Notes: generated by a model from the letters alone, not told the origin. Positions 7,941 through 18,366 are shown, counted from the first letter of the stretch. The stretch is 64,000 nt of DNA from Marivita sp. (GCF_017643905.1 NZ_JAEPMO010000001.1:1-64000), one strand, 5' to 3'. Numbers and translations: made by a program.

Positions 7941-8279
7941 CTAGCCCGACAGCCCGTCTTCATCCAGAAGGTGCCGTCCGGCACGGTCTTCGACCTCAAT
8001 CACCCAGAGATCGCTGTCAAAGCTGCGTTGTTTGGCGATACTGGCATCGACATCGGCCTCGGGGCCATCAGCCAAGACCTGCCAAAGGCGTGCCCCAGTC
8101 ATCAGGTCGTATTGGCGCATGAAGACCTTGGCCTGACCATCCAGAGTGTTGAGCTTGATCAGAATGGCCCCGGCGGTGTCGTCGCCATGGGCAGTCACAA
8201 AGGCCGGGATGTCGAACAATGACAGGCGGCGCATATAGGCATGCACCCAGAAACCGCTCGCAAGCCGGGCTTCAGGCAT
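7941..8279 (-). CDS. DUF1491 family protein
   Basis: This is a 112-residue protein of a family known only from alphaproteobacteria and without assigned function. Starting at ATG 8279 it reads MPEARLASGFWVHAYMRRLSLFDIPAFVTAHGDDTAGAILIKLNTLDG, matching the family throughout. The longer ORF in the track (start 8471) is an artefact within era. The start overlaps the era stop by eight bases, so translation is probably coupled. It has no signal peptide or membrane helix. Constant position beside era and recO hints at a link to RNA or ribosome maintenance, but that is a guess. Confidence 0.88.
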   Translation of the reverse strand: MPEARLASGFWVHAYMRRLSLFDIPAFVTAHGDDTAGAILIKLNTLDGQAKVFMRQYDLMTGARLWQVLADGPEADVDASIAKQRSFDSDLWVIEVEDRAGRHLLDEDGLSG

Positions 8280-9180
8280 TGCCGTCCTTGAAATCGAGGC
8301 CCATCTCGGAATAGCGCTCGGCCTCGTCGAGCCATTTCTCGCGGACCTTGACCTGCATGAACAGATGGATGCGTCGGCCAAGGAACTCTTCAAGCTCTTC
8401 GCGCGCGGCCTTGCTGATGGACTTGATGGTCTCGCCCTTGTTGCCCAGAACGATGCCCTTGTGGCCATCACGGACCACGTAAATCACCTGGTCAATCCGC
8501 GCCGAGCCGTCGTCACGTTCTTCCCAATGCTCGGTCTCGACGGTGAGCTGGTACGGCAATTCCTGATGCAGGCGCAGCGTCAGCTTTTCGCGGGTCATCT
8601 CAGCGGCGATCATGCGCAGCGGCAGATCGGCGATCTGGTCTTCGGGATATAGCCACGGGCTTTCCGGCAGTTCAGCCGCCAGCCATTTGCGCAGGGCTTT
8701 GACCCCATGACCCTTTTCTGCCGAAATCAGGAAGGTTTCGGTAAAAGGGAACTTTTCGTTCATCTGTTGGGTCAGCGCCAGAAGGCGAGGTGCTTCGACG
8801 CGGTCGATCTTGTTGATGGCCAGCGCGACAGGGCGTTTGCCCACGACTTCGCCAAGGTTCTCAAAAATCGCGTCGACTCCTTCGGTGATGCCGCGATGCG
8901 CTTCGATCAGCAGAACAACGATATCGGCATCGGACGCGCCGCTCCAGGCTGCGGCAACCATCGCGCGATCGAGGCGGCGGCGCGGTTTGAACAGACCGGG
9001 CGTGTCCACCAGCACGATCTGCGCATCCCCTTCGATGGCGACACCGCGAATGCGTGCGCGGGTGGTCTGCACCTTGTGGGTCACGATCGACACTTTCGCG
9101 CCGACCATCTGATTGGTCAGCGTGGATTTGCCCGCATTGGGCTCTCCGATCAAAGCGACGAAACCGGCGCGCGTGGTCAT
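8272..9180 (-). CDS. era: GTPase Era
   Basis: This ribosome-assembly GTPase of 302 residues binds the 16S rRNA 3' end. It shows G1 (GEPNAGKST), G2 (QTTRARIRG), G3 (DTPGLF) and G4 (NKID), followed by the C-terminal KH domain with the hallmark IYVVRDGHKGIVLGNKGETIKSISKAAREELEEFLGRRIHLFMQVKV. The start at ATG 9180 (MTTRAGFVALIGEPN) gives the usual length; an ATG four codons earlier has AAGG directly against it and is less suitable. The track ORF to 9288 is too long. It sits in the rnc-era block and is followed by the overlapping DUF1491 gene. Confidence 0.96.
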   Translation of the reverse strand: MTTRAGFVALIGEPNAGKSTLTNQMVGAKVSIVTHKVQTTRARIRGVAIEGDAQIVLVDTPGLFKPRRRLDRAMVAAAWSGASDADIVVLLIEAHRGITEGVDAIFENLGEVVGKRPVALAINKIDRVEAPRLLALTQQMNEKFPFTETFLISAEKGHGVKALRKWLAAELPESPWLYPEDQIADLPLRMIAAEMTREKLTLRLHQELPYQLTVETEHWEERDDGSARIDQVIYVVRDGHKGIVLGNKGETIKSISKAAREELEEFLGRRIHLFMQVKVREKWLDEAERYSEMGLDFKDGNA

Positions 9181-9208
9181 AGGTGCATCCATCCTTAGAA
9201 GTCCGGCG

Positions 9209-10108
9209 TCATACGCCAGTTCGCGGGGCAGAGCCAGCCCTGTCTTTGCGCCCGCTGCGCACCAAGGTGTAGACACCGCTGCCGACAATCAAGGTGGCGC
9301 CGATCAGCGTCAGCGCGTCAGGCCGTTCGCCGAAGATAAGATAAGCAAAGACCAGAGCGATCAAGAGGCGGGAATAGCGGAAAGGGGCCACGACAGAGAC
9401 TTCTCCGGTCCGCATGGCCTTGGTCAGGGCGCTGTAGCCGATGAGACCCGCCAGCCCGGTGCCCATGAGCATTGTCAGGGCAGGCAGACTTGGGGCAGCG
9501 AGGGGCGCGCTTTCGAACAGCGTGATGACGACCCCGGCGATAAAGACCATCAAGAATCCGAGGATACCAAGCTGCGTTGCTGACACTTCCGGCGGGCTGG
9601 CGCGGGTCATCAGGTCCCGACCGGCAAAACCAATCATGCCCAGAACGGCGAAAATGACGGTTGCGTCAAACCCTGATGGGGTGGGGCGCAGGATCAGCAG
9701 GACCCCGAAAAAGCCGACAGCCATTGCGATCCAGCGGCGTAGTCCGACCTTTTCTTTGAGAACAATCACCGCGCCAAGGGTGACCACCAGCGGGGCGGCT
9801 TGCAGGATGGCGGATGTTGTAGAGAGCGGTACGAAGGCAAGGCTGAGGGCAAAGAACAGACGACCCAGAATTTCGAACGCCGATCGGATCAGGAGCGGGC
9901 CTTCGATATAGGCGTGGCTGTACAGCTGTTCGCGGCGCCAGAGTGCGTAGAGCAGAAAGAAGCCCGTTCCGAAAAGTCCGAAGAGCATCGTTCCGACACC
10001 CGGAGAGACATCACCCGTGCCAGTGGCTGCCTTGAAGAACGCGTCCTCGATGGCAAAGCCCAGCATGGCGAGAACCATGAACAGGCTGCCACGCAGGTTG
10101 TCGGTCAA
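9209..10108 (-). CDS. DMT-superfamily (EamA) transporter
   Basis: This is a 299-residue inner-membrane protein with ten predicted helices in two EamA repeats (for example [24 protein letters not shown] at the start, and the second half beginning [23 protein letters not shown]). The substrate is unknown. No ATG fits the N-terminus; a TTG at 10108 overlaps the TGA of rnc and gives the family-typical [15 protein letters not shown], so a TTG start coupled to rnc is proposed. It is inserted between rnc and era, which are adjacent in many bacteria. Confidence 0.87.
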   Translation of the reverse strand: MTDNLRGSLFMVLAMLGFAIEDAFFKAATGTGDVSPGVGTMLFGLFGTGFFLLYALWRREQLYSHAYIEGPLLIRSAFEILGRLFFALSLAFVPLSTTSAILQAAPLVVTLGAVIVLKEKVGLRRWIAMAVGFFGVLLILRPTPSGFDATVIFAVLGMIGFAGRDLMTRASPPEVSATQLGILGFLMVFIAGVVITLFESAPLAAPSLPALTMLMGTGLAGLIGYSALTKAMRTGEVSVVAPFRYSRLLIALVFAYLIFGERPDALTLIGATLIVGSGVYTLVRSGRKDRAGSAPRTGV

Positions 10109-10794
10109 GACGTGCTCTTTTCAACGGCGGCAAGCAGCGTCTTGGCGGCTGCTTGCTCTGCCTGCCGTTTGGACCCGGCTTTGGCCTTAGCGGACTGGCC
10201 GTCCTCAAGGCGGACTTCGATCACGAAGACAGGTGCGTGGTCGGGGCCATCGCGGGACAGCTCCACATAGCTGGGTGGCGGCATGGCGCGCGCTTGGGCC
10301 CATTCCTGCAGCGCGGTTTTGGCGTCGCGTGCGTCTTCCTTGACCGCGCCGATGCGATCGCCCCAGAGGCGCAGAACCATCGCCTTTGCAGCGTCGAATC
10401 CGGCATCCAGATACACTGCGGCGATCACTGCCTCCATCGCATCGCCCAAGAGCGCCTGCTTGCGCCGCCCACCGGACAGCATTTCCGAGCGGCCAAGTTT
10501 CAGGGCGGACCCCAGATCAATCTCGCGTGCAACGTCGGCACACGCTTCCTTGCGCACAAGGGCGTTGAACCTTGGGGCCAGTTGCCCCTCTGCCGCCGAT
10601 TCGTCCTCGGCGAGCAGGGCTTCGGCCATGACCAACCCAAGCACCCGGTCGCCAAGGAATTCGAGACGATGGTTGTCTTCGCGGTTCACGCCCGCGCGCG
10701 ACGAATGGGTCACGGCCCGCACCAGAAGTTCCGGCCGTTCGAACCGATGCCCCAAACGCGTCGAAAGCGCCTGAAGGTCAGCCGACAGTTTCAC
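10105..10794 (-). CDS. rnc: Ribonuclease III
   Basis: This double-stranded RNA endonuclease of 229 residues matures rRNA. The catalytic signature [20 protein letters not shown] is intact, and the second acidic helix ([22 protein letters not shown]) supplies the metal ligands. The C-terminal dsRBD runs from [17 protein letters not shown] to [20 protein letters not shown]. The start is GTG 10794, sharing its first base with the TAG stop of lepB (TAGTG), rather than 10830 of the track. Both ends overlap neighbours, so lepB, rnc and the DMT gene look translationally coupled. Confidence 0.96.
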   Translation of the reverse strand: MKLSADLQALSTRLGHRFERPELLVRAVTHSSRAGVNREDNHRLEFLGDRVLGLVMAEALLAEDESAAEGQLAPRFNALVRKEACADVAREIDLGSALKLGRSEMLSGGRRKQALLGDAMEAVIAAVYLDAGFDAAKAMVLRLWGDRIGAVKEDARDAKTALQEWAQARAMPPPSYVELSRDGPDHAPVFVIEVRLEDGQSAKAKAGSKRQAEQAAAKTLLAAVEKSTS

Positions 10795-11630
10795 TACTCG
10801 ATCTTCTCGAAAAAGCGGTCGCCGCGCCATGTCCAGAAGAACAGCATCGACGATCCGGCGGACGAGAACATCACGCGGGTGGCTTTGCCGATTATGTTCT
10901 CATATGGCACAAACCCGACCCCGCCTGCGACGCTGGGTACGCGGCTGTCCGAGGAATTGTCGCGGTTGTCACCCATCATGAAGTAGTGGCCTTCGGGCAC
11001 TGTGTAGACCGGCGTATTGTCGGACCCTTGTGTGCCGATATTTAAGATCGAGTGTGTGCGTCCGATGGGCAGCGTTTCGGCAAAGCGTTCCTTGATACAG
11101 GTACCGCCAGTGCCAACCGGACCGTTGGCGCAGCGCGGGCGCAGACCCTGCGGACCCTGCGGTGAAGCAGGTTCCTCGAAATCTGGCTGTTGTGCGAGTT
11201 CGACAGCGGTGCCGTTGATGTGCAGTACGCCACGGATCATCTGGATCTCGTCACCGGGCAGGCCAATCACGCGCTTGATGAAATCGCGCCCTGTCACGGG
11301 ATGGCGAAACACCGCGACATCACCGCGTTCGGGTTCAGAGCCGAAAAGGCGGCTGTTGTCGCCATCGGCCCATCCACACAGGTCTTTGGCGTCAATGTCG
11401 ATGCCCAAATTCGGCATATAGAGCGATGGGCACGAGGCGTAGGAATAGCCGTAGGACATCTTGTTGACGAAAAGGAAATCTCCGATCAGCAGGGTGTCCT
11501 TCATTGAACCTGAAGGAATCCAGAACGGCTGGAAGAACAGCGTCCGGAACACTCCTGCAATCAGAAGAGCATAAACGATGGTCTTGATCGTCTCGACGAT
11601 CCCGCCGCTTTTCTTGGTTTCAGACGCCAT
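10794..11630 (-). CDS. lepB: Signal peptidase I
   Basis: This inner-membrane serine protease of 278 residues removes signal peptides. One N-terminal helix ([20 protein letters not shown]) precedes the catalytic Ser in PFWIPSGSM (Ser about 42). The catalytic Lys lies in [18 protein letters not shown] (Lys about 119), and box E is [12 protein letters not shown]. The start is ATG 11630 ([10 protein letters not shown]); the 11744 start of the track would run back into acpS. A small Cys-containing insertion ([24 protein letters not shown]) is seen in many alphaproteobacterial LepB proteins. Confidence 0.96.
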   Translation of the reverse strand: MASETKKSGGIVETIKTIVYALLIAGVFRTLFFQPFWIPSGSMKDTLLIGDFLFVNKMSYGYSYASCPSLYMPNLGIDIDAKDLCGWADGDNSRLFGSEPERGDVAVFRHPVTGRDFIKRVIGLPGDEIQMIRGVLHINGTAVELAQQPDFEEPASPQGPQGLRPRCANGPVGTGGTCIKERFAETLPIGRTHSILNIGTQGSDNTPVYTVPEGHYFMMGDNRDNSSDSRVPSVAGGVGFVPYENIIGKATRVMFSSAGSSMLFFWTWRGDRFFEKIE

Positions 11631-11701
11631 GTTCCTGCCTTCTGCTCGGTTGTCCCGCGCTACATGAGCGGGGGCGGCGCGGGTGTCAAGCCAAGCGCCC
11701 G

Positions 11702-12100
11702 TTACTTGGGTCTCGCCTCGATCAACACGGTGGCCTGTGCCCAAGGGTGATCGTCGGTCAGCGTGACGTGGATGATCGCCTCATGGCCTTCGGGTGTCAG
11801 GTCGTCCAGCCGCTTTTTCGCCCAGCCGGTGACCTCCATGATCGGTTGCCCGGTGTGCAGGTTGCGCACCGACATATCCTTCCACGCGATGCCCATGCGA
11901 AGCCCTGTACCAAGCGCTTTGGAACACGCCTCCTTGGCGGCCCAGCGTTTGGCATAGGTGCCCGCCACATCGCGGCGGCGTTCTGCCTTGCGTTGCTCGG
12001 TCTCCGTGAAAACGCGGTTGCGGAAACGGTCGCCGAACCGTTCCAGCGTGCCAGCGATGCGGTCGATATTGGCCAGATCGGTTCCGATGCCGATGATCAT
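11702..12100 (-). CDS. acpS: Holo-[acyl-carrier-protein] synthase
   Basis: This enzyme of 132 residues transfers 4'-phosphopantetheine from CoA to the Ser of acyl carrier protein. The family motifs are complete: [15 protein letters not shown] with the metal-binding Asp, and [36 protein letters not shown] with the Lys/Glu active-site helix. Its start overlaps the preceding hydrolase gene by four bases (12097-12100). It lies between pdxJ and lepB as in related genomes. Confidence 0.96.
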   Translation of the reverse strand: MIIGIGTDLANIDRIAGTLERFGDRFRNRVFTETEQRKAERRRDVAGTYAKRWAAKEACSKALGTGLRMGIAWKDMSVRNLHTGQPIMEVTGWAKKRLDDLTPEGHEAIIHVTLTDDHPWAQATVLIEARPK

Positions 12101-13581
12101 GTGCCTGCTCCGGTTGCTGCAAACATGGGAAAGCTAACGCCCAACGCCCATGCGAGGATGATCCCCAGTGCTATCCCGGCCAGCAATGGCCCTGCGCGTT
12201 TGCCAAAGGCGCGGCCCATCGCGCCGTGGACGAAGAAAAACAGAAGGATCACGGGCGCTATGATCAGCAAGAAGAACAGTCCTTCAAGATCGAGCGCCAC
12301 AGCAATGCCCAGTGACACCAAGAGCGCCACACGTGCCGCGATGCGTCGCCAGAGCGGCGCTTTCCAGACCAATTGCGCATCTGCAACCATGAACGGAATC
12401 GCGCCGATGACCAAGGCGGCGATGATGGGCAGGCGTTCTGCGATTGGAAAAAAGTTCGCGCCATATCGGTCCAGTGCAAAACCGAAAACGCCAATCCCCC
12501 ACGCAAGGAGCGCGACAAGGGCAAGCGTGAATGGAACCACTCCGGTCCAGCCAAGGGCAAATGGCCCCCAAAGCCAGCGCTGCATCGCAAGGCTAAGCAG
12601 TCCGAACACACCCAGATGAATAGCGAGGTAATCGGCCACGAGCACGGGCAAGACGCCGAAATCCAACGGCAGCGCGATGAAGGGTGTCAGTATGGCGGGC
12701 ACGAGCAACGTGCCAAGATAGCGAAGAACGCCGGGTTGATGGCTGGGGGGCAGGGCGGCTTCCGGAACAACCATCCGCGCCAAAAGCGAGGCCAGAACGG
12801 TGATCGACGCCATCAAAGCCAGAAAGGCCCAGCCGGTTGGTGGTGCGGATGCGACCGTGTCGCGCTCATAAGCGCGGTTCAGCCAGTCCAACGCCGCCAG
12901 ACGTCCGGTGCGGGATTGCAGGATGGCGACATGCTCTGTCCACGGCGCGATGATCGCGGCGCGGATCACATCGCCCTGCTTCACTGTTTCGCCTTCCTGT
13001 GCGTCCGGGTCGACCGTCTGCAACGCATCAACGCCGAATTCCCGCAAATGCGGTTCCCATTGGCCCGAGATCAGCAGCATGTCTTTCGGCTGGTCTGCCG
13101 TGACCGCCTGAGAAAACGCGGACAGCAGGACAAGTGGGCCTGTCTCTGCCTCCAGCGCCACGCGGATCAGAACATCGGTCGCCATGGAATGCCCCAGCAG
13201 GGCAACAGGCGCGCCGTCTGACACATCGTCGATCACAGCGCGGGTCTGATCCATCAGAAGTCGGGTTGTGCCTTCGATCTTGGTCACGTCGCCCGACATC
13301 GGCACGAGGTGCGCGCCGTGGCCTTCGAAGTCAAACATGTGCACCCTATAGCCCGCCTGCGCGAGGATGAGACCATAGCCCTGCATCATCTCGCGTGACC
13401 CGGCAAACCCGTGGGCAATGACCACGTTTGGTCCATCCGCGCCTGCGCGCGCCAGCGTGGCTACGGGGGTCGGGCCGACAAAGCGATCCGTAACCGTTAC
13501 GCCCGACCGTGCGACTTCAAGCACGAGGATGGAAATGCCCGCGATCAGGATCGCCAGATAGGTCAGGAGCGGGCGGGCCAT
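12097..13581 (-). CDS. Alpha/beta hydrolase fused to a C-terminal multi-helix membrane domain
   Basis: This 494-residue membrane protein has an N-terminal anchor ([20 protein letters not shown]), then an alpha/beta hydrolase domain at roughly 50-230, then about six or seven hydrophobic helices. The oxyanion region is [18 protein letters not shown], the nucleophile elbow is LLGHSMATD (Ser132), and likely acid and His partners are near GQWEPHL (Glu176) and WTEHVAI (His217). The hydrolase domain probably faces the periplasm, because its anchor precedes it; that is inferred. The reaction is unknown; a lipid or acyl ester is a reasonable guess given the overlap with acpS. It follows pdxJ by about ten bases. 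Confidence 0.78.
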   Translation of the reverse strand: MARPLLTYLAILIAGISILVLEVARSGVTVTDRFVGPTPVATLARAGADGPNVVIAHGFAGSREMMQGYGLILAQAGYRVHMFDFEGHGAHLVPMSGDVTKIEGTTRLLMDQTRAVIDDVSDGAPVALLGHSMATDVLIRVALEAETGPLVLLSAFSQAVTADQPKDMLLISGQWEPHLREFGVDALQTVDPDAQEGETVKQGDVIRAAIIAPWTEHVAILQSRTGRLAALDWLNRAYERDTVASAPPTGWAFLALMASITVLASLLARMVVPEAALPPSHQPGVLRYLGTLLVPAILTPFIALPLDFGVLPVLVADYLAIHLGVFGLLSLAMQRWLWGPFALGWTGVVPFTLALVALLAWGIGVFGFALDRYGANFFPIAERLPIIAALVIGAIPFMVADAQLVWKAPLWRRIAARVALLVSLGIAVALDLEGLFFLLIIAPVILLFFFVHGAMGRAFGKRAGPLLAGIALGIILAWALGVSFPMFAATGAGT

Positions 13582-13590
13582 AGCTTCCCG

Positions 13591-14343
13591 TCAGGCCCGC
13601 GCGGCATCCATGAGGCGACGCATCTCGGCAATTGCAGGGCCGAGCCCGCGAAACACCGATTCCCCGATCAGAAAATGCCCGATATTGAGTTCGACCACTT
13701 CCGGGAAGGCAGCAACCGGCGCGACGGTTTCGTAATTCAGCCCATGCCCCGCATGAACCTCAAGGCCCAGCGAATGTGCATAGGCGGACATTTCGCGCAT
13801 CATTTCCAATTCGCGGTCGCGGGTTGCGAAATCGCCCTCGGCATGGGCGTCGCAATAGGCCCCGGTGTGCAGTTCGATGACTTGTGCCCCGATGCGATGG
13901 GCCGCCGCGATTTGACGTTCATCAGCCCCGATGAAGATTGACACGCGGCAGCCAGCCTCGCGCAAGGGGGCGATGTATCCGGCCAGCTTGTTTTCCTCGC
14001 GCGCGACTTCCAGACCACCTTCGGTGGTCCGTTCCTCGCGTTTTTCGGGGACGATACAAACCGCATGGGGTTTGTGGCGCAGGGCGATCTTCTGCATCTC
14101 GTCGGTTGCGGCCATTTCGAAATTCAACGGCACGCGCAGAGTCTCCATGAGACGGTCAATGTCGCTGTCGATGATATGGCGGCGGTCTTCGCGCAGATGA
14201 GCCGTGATGCCGTCGGCCCCGGCTTCTTCGGCCAATTGTGCGGCCCGCACCGGATCGGGGAGGTCGCCTCCGCGCGCATTGCGCAGGGTGGCCACATGGT
14301 CGATATTCACACCGAGCCGCAAGCGGCCTGCATAGTCAGTCAT
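13591..14343 (-). CDS. pdxJ: Pyridoxine 5'-phosphate synthase
   Basis: This TIM-barrel enzyme of 250 residues makes pyridoxine 5'-phosphate from 1-deoxyxylulose 5-phosphate and 3-amino-2-oxopropyl phosphate. Motifs are [42 protein letters not shown], and [13 protein letters not shown] with the catalytic His, then [17 protein letters not shown] binding phosphate. GGAGG five bases before ATG 14343 sets the start, four codons inside the track ORF. It leads the pdxJ-hydrolase-acpS-lepB-rnc run. Confidence 0.96.
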   Translation of the reverse strand: MTDYAGRLRLGVNIDHVATLRNARGGDLPDPVRAAQLAEEAGADGITAHLREDRRHIIDSDIDRLMETLRVPLNFEMAATDEMQKIALRHKPHAVCIVPEKREERTTEGGLEVAREENKLAGYIAPLREAGCRVSIFIGADERQIAAAHRIGAQVIELHTGAYCDAHAEGDFATRDRELEMMREMSAYAHSLGLEVHAGHGLNYETVAPVAAFPEVVELNIGHFLIGESVFRGLGPAIAEMRRLMDAARA

Positions 14344-14369
14344 TCTCGCCTCCATTATTGAGGCAGAAC

Positions 14370-15023
14370 CTAGTCCGCCGCTTGCCCATCGTCAGCCTGT
14401 TTCTTCTTTTTCTTCAATGACGCCAGCTTGGCCTTCAATGCGCCTTTGCGGCGGTTCTGATAGGCGCGGATCAATGGCACTGAGAGGTAGTAGCACACCA
14501 GCCCGCATAGAATACCCGGAAGGATGCCGCCGATGAGCCAAGGAAAGAACACCTCGTCATAGAAGATGCCCAAGCCTTCCCAATTGGCAGTGGCGTCGGT
14601 GAACATAGCCATGAAGTTGCGCCAGAGGTCTTCCCCGGCTTTCGCAAACTTGTAGCCAATGCTGCCATGCGCGTGGCGAATTTCACCAAGCCCCAAGAGC
14701 CAGTATCCGGTTTGCAGGGAAGCCACGCTGATCGGTACATATGTCAGGGGATTGCCAAAGAAGGTCGACAGAAGCGCGGCGAGGATATTGCCACGCATCA
14801 CCCACGCAATGATACCAGCGGTCAGGAAATGCAGACCGTAGAAGGGTGTGAAGGTCGTCAGAACACCGGCAAAGATGCCGCGCGCGATTCGTTCGGGCGG
14901 GTCTGGAAGGCGATTCAGCCGGTGCTGGACGTAACGCGCGGCGCGAGTCCACCCTCCGCGCGGCCAAAGCGCCTCACGGAGGGTGGTCAAGATCGACCGC
15001 CTGTCCCGCCGTTTGAATACCAA
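14370..15023 (-). CDS. DUF2062 domain membrane protein
   Basis: This 217-residue inner-membrane protein matches DUF2062: [54 protein letters not shown]. Three or four hydrophobic segments are visible, and the C-terminus is a basic tail ([17 protein letters not shown]) likely in the cytoplasm. The molecular role of the family is unknown. It lies between relA/spoT and pdxJ on the same strand, 20 bases after relA/spoT. Confidence 0.85.
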   Translation of the reverse strand: MVFKRRDRRSILTTLREALWPRGGWTRAARYVQHRLNRLPDPPERIARGIFAGVLTTFTPFYGLHFLTAGIIAWVMRGNILAALLSTFFGNPLTYVPISVASLQTGYWLLGLGEIRHAHGSIGYKFAKAGEDLWRNFMAMFTDATANWEGLGIFYDEVFFPWLIGGILPGILCGLVCYYLSVPLIRAYQNRRKGALKAKLASLKKKKKQADDGQAAD

Positions 15024-15043
15024 CTCGCGTCCCTTCGATCTTC

Positions 15044-17182
15044 TTATTCGGCCGCAGCCGCTTGTGTCGACAATGCAGGATCCCGCCGCCGAACCACGGA
15101 CGCTACATCACTTTCCGCTTCGAGCGCCGACATGACTGCATGCAGATGGTTTGCATCACTCAAGTCGATATCTATGAGCAGTTTGTAAAAGTCCGGTTTT
15201 CGATCCACAAAAATCAGGTCAGAGATATTGGCCTTTTTTTCGCCGATCAATGTGCAAATCCGTCCCAGTACCCCGGCATCGTTGCCAATCGTCAGTTCAA
15301 GGGAAACCGCATAGACAGGGGGGTGGTTCCCTGCGGCCCAATGCAGGTCAAGCCAGCGAGAGGGGTGATCTTCATAGGCAACCAAGGCACCGCAGTCGAT
15401 GGAATGGACCGTGACGCCCTTGCCGCGCTGCACGATGCCCACAATTCTTTCGCCCGGAAGCGGCTGGCAGCAGGGTGCACGATCAAAGGCCTGCCCCTTG
15501 TCGAGACCGATCACCGCGCTTTGCATTTCGATGAAATCGGTGGGTGCCGGCGCAAGATCCGGATAAACCGCCGCAACCACTTCACGCGCCGACATTTCCG
15601 CGCTTCCCAGGCGTGCAAGCAGGTCCTGTGCGTCGGGGATTCGGAGGTTGCGGGCGGCCATTTCCAGAACCTTGTCACTGGATTTCTTGCCCACATTCTC
15701 GAAGGCAGAGCGCGCCAGTTCGCGGCCAAGCTGTGCATAGCGTTCGCGCCCGGCTTCGCGCAGTTCCCGGCGAATGGCTGATTTGGCCTTGCCGGTTGTC
15801 GCGATGTCCAGCCACGTCGCCTGCGGGGTCTGGCCCTCTGCGGTGACGATATCGACGGATTGGCCGTTCTTCAGCCGTGTCCACAGAGGCACGCGGATGC
15901 CATCCACTTTTGCCCCGACGCAGCCCGATCCAATTCGCGTATGGATCGCATAGGCAAAATCCAGAGGCGTTGCGCCGCGCGGCAACTTTACGACGTCCCC
16001 CTTCGGGGTGAAGCAGAACACTTTGTCGGGATACATCTCGAGCTTGACCGCCTCGAGAAAGTCTTCGTGGTCGTCATCCCCGTCAAACTGTTCGGTCAGC
16101 GAGGCGACCCATTTTGCGGGGTCCACGGCAAAGGGGTTTTCGCTGCGCACACCATCACGATAGGACCAATGCGCGGCCACCCCGGTTTCTGCCACGTCGT
16201 GCATCTGACGGGTGCGGATCTGCACCTCGACACGCTTGCCATCGCGGCCGGAGACCGTGGTGTGGATCGACCGGTAGCCGTTCGATTTGGGTTCGCTGAT
16301 GTAATCCTTGAAGCGGCCGGGAATGGCGCGCCATCGTTGGTGAATGACGCCCAGCGTGGCATAGCAATCAGCCTTGGTTCGGGTGATGATCCGGAAGCCA
16401 TAAATGTCGGACAGGCGGGAGAACCCGATCTCTTTCTCCTGCATCTTGCGCCAGATCGAATAGGGTTTCTTGGCGCGACCGAACACTTCGGCGTCGATCC
16501 CGGCCTTTTCCAACTCGTGCCGCATGTCGCCAGTGATCCGGTGGATGACATCCCCGGTTTCCTTCTGGAGCGTGATGAAGCGGCGAATAATACTGGCACG
16601 GCCTTCGGGATTCAGCACGCGGAAGGCCAAATCCTCAAGCTCTTCGCGCATCCATTGCATCCCCATACGGCCCGCCAGAGGCGCGTAGATGTCCATGGTT
16701 TCGCGCGATTTTTGGATTTGCTTTTCCGGCTTCATCGCCTTGATCGTCCGCATGTTATGCAGACGGTCGGCCAGCTTGACGAGGATCACACGCAGATCCT
16801 TGGACATGGCCATGAACAGCTTGCGGAAATTCTCGGCCTGTTTGGTTTCGGAGCTGGAAAGCTGGAGATTGGTCAGCTTGGTCACCCCATCAACCAGCAT
16901 CGCCACCTCGTTACCAAAGCGAACAGCTACTTCGGAATAGGTGGATTTGGTGTCTTCGATGGTGTCGTGCAAAAGCGCGGTGATGATCGTCGCATCGTCA
17001 AGCTGCTGTTCGGTCAGAATCGCGGCCACAGCGACAGGATGCGAGAAATAGGGTTCGCCCGAGTGACGAAACTGACCCTCATGCATCTCGCGGCCATAGT
17101 CATAGGCGGCGCGGATGAGCGCCTCATTGGTCTTGGGGTTGTAGTTGCGCACCAGCGCAACAAGGTCGTCTGCCGCGATCAT
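15044..17182 (-). CDS. Bifunctional (p)ppGpp synthetase/hydrolase (Rel/SpoT homologue)
   Basis: This 712-residue cytoplasmic enzyme controls the stringent response and is usually the only long RSH in this family. The order is: HD hydrolase domain (GEPYFSHPVAVAAIL, then LLHDTIEDT, both intact), synthetase domain (FGRAKKPYSIWRKMQEKEIGF, YGFRIITRTKADCYATLG), TGS domain (VFCFTPKGDVVKLPRGATPLDFAYAIHT), helical region, and a C-terminal ACT domain. Intact HD residues support hydrolysis activity. GAGG five bases before ATG 17182 is preferred to the upstream GTG at 17197. It follows rpoZ, as spoT does in many proteobacteria. Confidence 0.95.
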   Translation of the reverse strand: MIAADDLVALVRNYNPKTNEALIRAAYDYGREMHEGQFRHSGEPYFSHPVAVAAILTEQQLDDATIITALLHDTIEDTKSTYSEVAVRFGNEVAMLVDGVTKLTNLQLSSSETKQAENFRKLFMAMSKDLRVILVKLADRLHNMRTIKAMKPEKQIQKSRETMDIYAPLAGRMGMQWMREELEDLAFRVLNPEGRASIIRRFITLQKETGDVIHRITGDMRHELEKAGIDAEVFGRAKKPYSIWRKMQEKEIGFSRLSDIYGFRIITRTKADCYATLGVIHQRWRAIPGRFKDYISEPKSNGYRSIHTTVSGRDGKRVEVQIRTRQMHDVAETGVAAHWSYRDGVRSENPFAVDPAKWVASLTEQFDGDDDHEDFLEAVKLEMYPDKVFCFTPKGDVVKLPRGATPLDFAYAIHTRIGSGCVGAKVDGIRVPLWTRLKNGQSVDIVTAEGQTPQATWLDIATTGKAKSAIRRELREAGRERYAQLGRELARSAFENVGKKSSDKVLEMAARNLRIPDAQDLLARLGSAEMSAREVVAAVYPDLAPAPTDFIEMQSAVIGLDKGQAFDRAPCCQPLPGERIVGIVQRGKGVTVHSIDCGALVAYEDHPSRWLDLHWAAGNHPPVYAVSLELTIGNDAGVLGRICTLIGEKKANISDLIFVDRKPDFYKLLIDIDLSDANHLHAVMSALEAESDVASVVRRRDPALSTQAAAAE

Positions 17183-17200
17183 CGGCGCCTCATTCACATG

Positions 17201-17220
17201 CGGCCCGCATCGCGGCGGGC
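17201..17220 (-). promoter_or_regulatory. Stem-loop between rpoZ and the RSH gene
   Basis: GGCCCGC-ATCGCG-GCGGGCC forms a seven-bp GC stem directly after the rpoZ stop and before the RSH start. There is no T-run, so it may slow or attenuate transcription, or simply stabilise rpoZ message. Function is inferred from position. Confidence 0.4.
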
Positions 17221-17221
17221 C

Positions 17222-17575
17222 TTAGCCCTGACCCTGCGCCTCCATCAGCGCGCGGAGCAGCTTTTCTTCGGAAAGATCGTCGTCGACGGGCTTGTCGGGT
17301 TCCGCACCCATAAGCAGCGCCATTGCGTCTTCTTCCGGCTCGTCCACTTCGATCTGCGTCTGATTCGATTCGATCAGGCGCTCGCGAAGTTCGTCCGCCG
17401 ACTGAGTTTCGTCCGCAATTTCGCGAAGCGCAACAACGGGGTTCTTGTCATTGTCGCGATCGACCGTGATTGCAGCACCTGCAGACACTTCGCGGGCGCG
17501 ATGCGCGGCAAGCATCACAAGCTCAAAACGATTTGGGACTTTGTCGACGCAATCTTCAACCGTCACGCGGGCCAT
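17222..17575 (-). CDS. rpoZ: DNA-directed RNA polymerase omega subunit
   Basis: The omega subunit, 117 residues, helps assemble and stabilise RNA polymerase and takes part in ppGpp binding. The start [34 protein letters not shown] is diagnostic, and [15 protein letters not shown] follows. The C-terminal third is an acidic extension ([31 protein letters not shown]), common in alphaproteobacteria. It precedes the (p)ppGpp enzyme gene, so the ppGpp target subunit and the ppGpp enzyme are neighbours. Confidence 0.97.
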   Translation of the reverse strand: MARVTVEDCVDKVPNRFELVMLAAHRAREVSAGAAITVDRDNDKNPVVALREIADETQSADELRERLIESNQTQIEVDEPEEDAMALLMGAEPDKPVDDDLSEEKLLRALMEAQGQG

Positions 17576-17649
17576 GGGAACTCCAATTCATCGGGCAGCC
17601 TTTGAGAGATTGCTAGATATCTCTCTGGCTGGATGAATACAAGTCGATA

Positions 17650-18213
17650 TCAGGATTCAAGCACAACAATCTCGGCCAGAGCCTCTGGCGCGAGCGCGTT
17701 GCACATCTCGGTCACGGTCAAATGCAAGACCGGATGACGCCAGTCTGCCGCAATATCCCTGAGTGGCACAAGAACAAATGCGCGGTCCTGCAATCGGGGG
17801 TGCGGGAGGATCAAATCCGAAGGCGCCGCCTGCCGCTGCGTATCCTGCGGCAAGGTCCGCCAGTGTTCGTATGTCGCCAAATCCGGCAGGACCGAGTCGC
17901 CGCAGGCAACAAGATCAAGGTCCAATGTGCGCATTCCCCAACGCTCCAGGCGTTCCCGGCCGTGTTTTGCCTCGATCTCATGAAGGTGGGCCAGCATATC
18001 TTTGGAAGTCAGGTCAGACTTTAGATGAACTGCGGCATTGACGTAATCCGGACCTGCTCCAGGCGGGAAACAAGGGGTGCTATAGAAGGCACTGATTGCC
18101 GCAATCGTCATATTTTGTTGGCTGAAATCGTTGATCGCAGCGTTCAGAGTATCCTTCGGCGAAGAGCCGCCAGACGGCAGATTCGCGCCCATGGCGATAT
18201 AAAAGTTGTTCAT
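17650..18213 (-). CDS. folK: 2-amino-4-hydroxy-6-hydroxymethyldihydropteridine diphosphokinase
   Basis: This folate-pathway enzyme of 187 residues transfers pyrophosphate from ATP to hydroxymethyldihydropterin. It starts MNNFYIAMGANLPSGG (family I.LGSNL region) and has AFYSTPCFPPGAGPDYVNAAVHL and the signature RLERWGMRTLDLDLVACGD, whose DLD coordinates magnesium. No folB or folP is adjacent; here it is a stand-alone gene divergent from the NYN-domain gene. Confidence 0.95.
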   Translation of the reverse strand: MNNFYIAMGANLPSGGSSPKDTLNAAINDFSQQNMTIAAISAFYSTPCFPPGAGPDYVNAAVHLKSDLTSKDMLAHLHEIEAKHGRERLERWGMRTLDLDLVACGDSVLPDLATYEHWRTLPQDTQRQAAPSDLILPHPRLQDRAFVLVPLRDIAADWRHPVLHLTVTEMCNALAPEALAEIVVLES

Positions 18214-18366
18214 AAATTTGTCATATGTGCGAGAGTGCTCAGAAATCTCACCTTGCGATACTATGTCAAATCATTAAATCACCCTGCACGGCTTGGCCAT
18301 TGGGCTTCGGAACCACCACTCCCGTTTGCCGGTTTAGTCGTGTCGATATTTTGAAAGGCTCAATTC

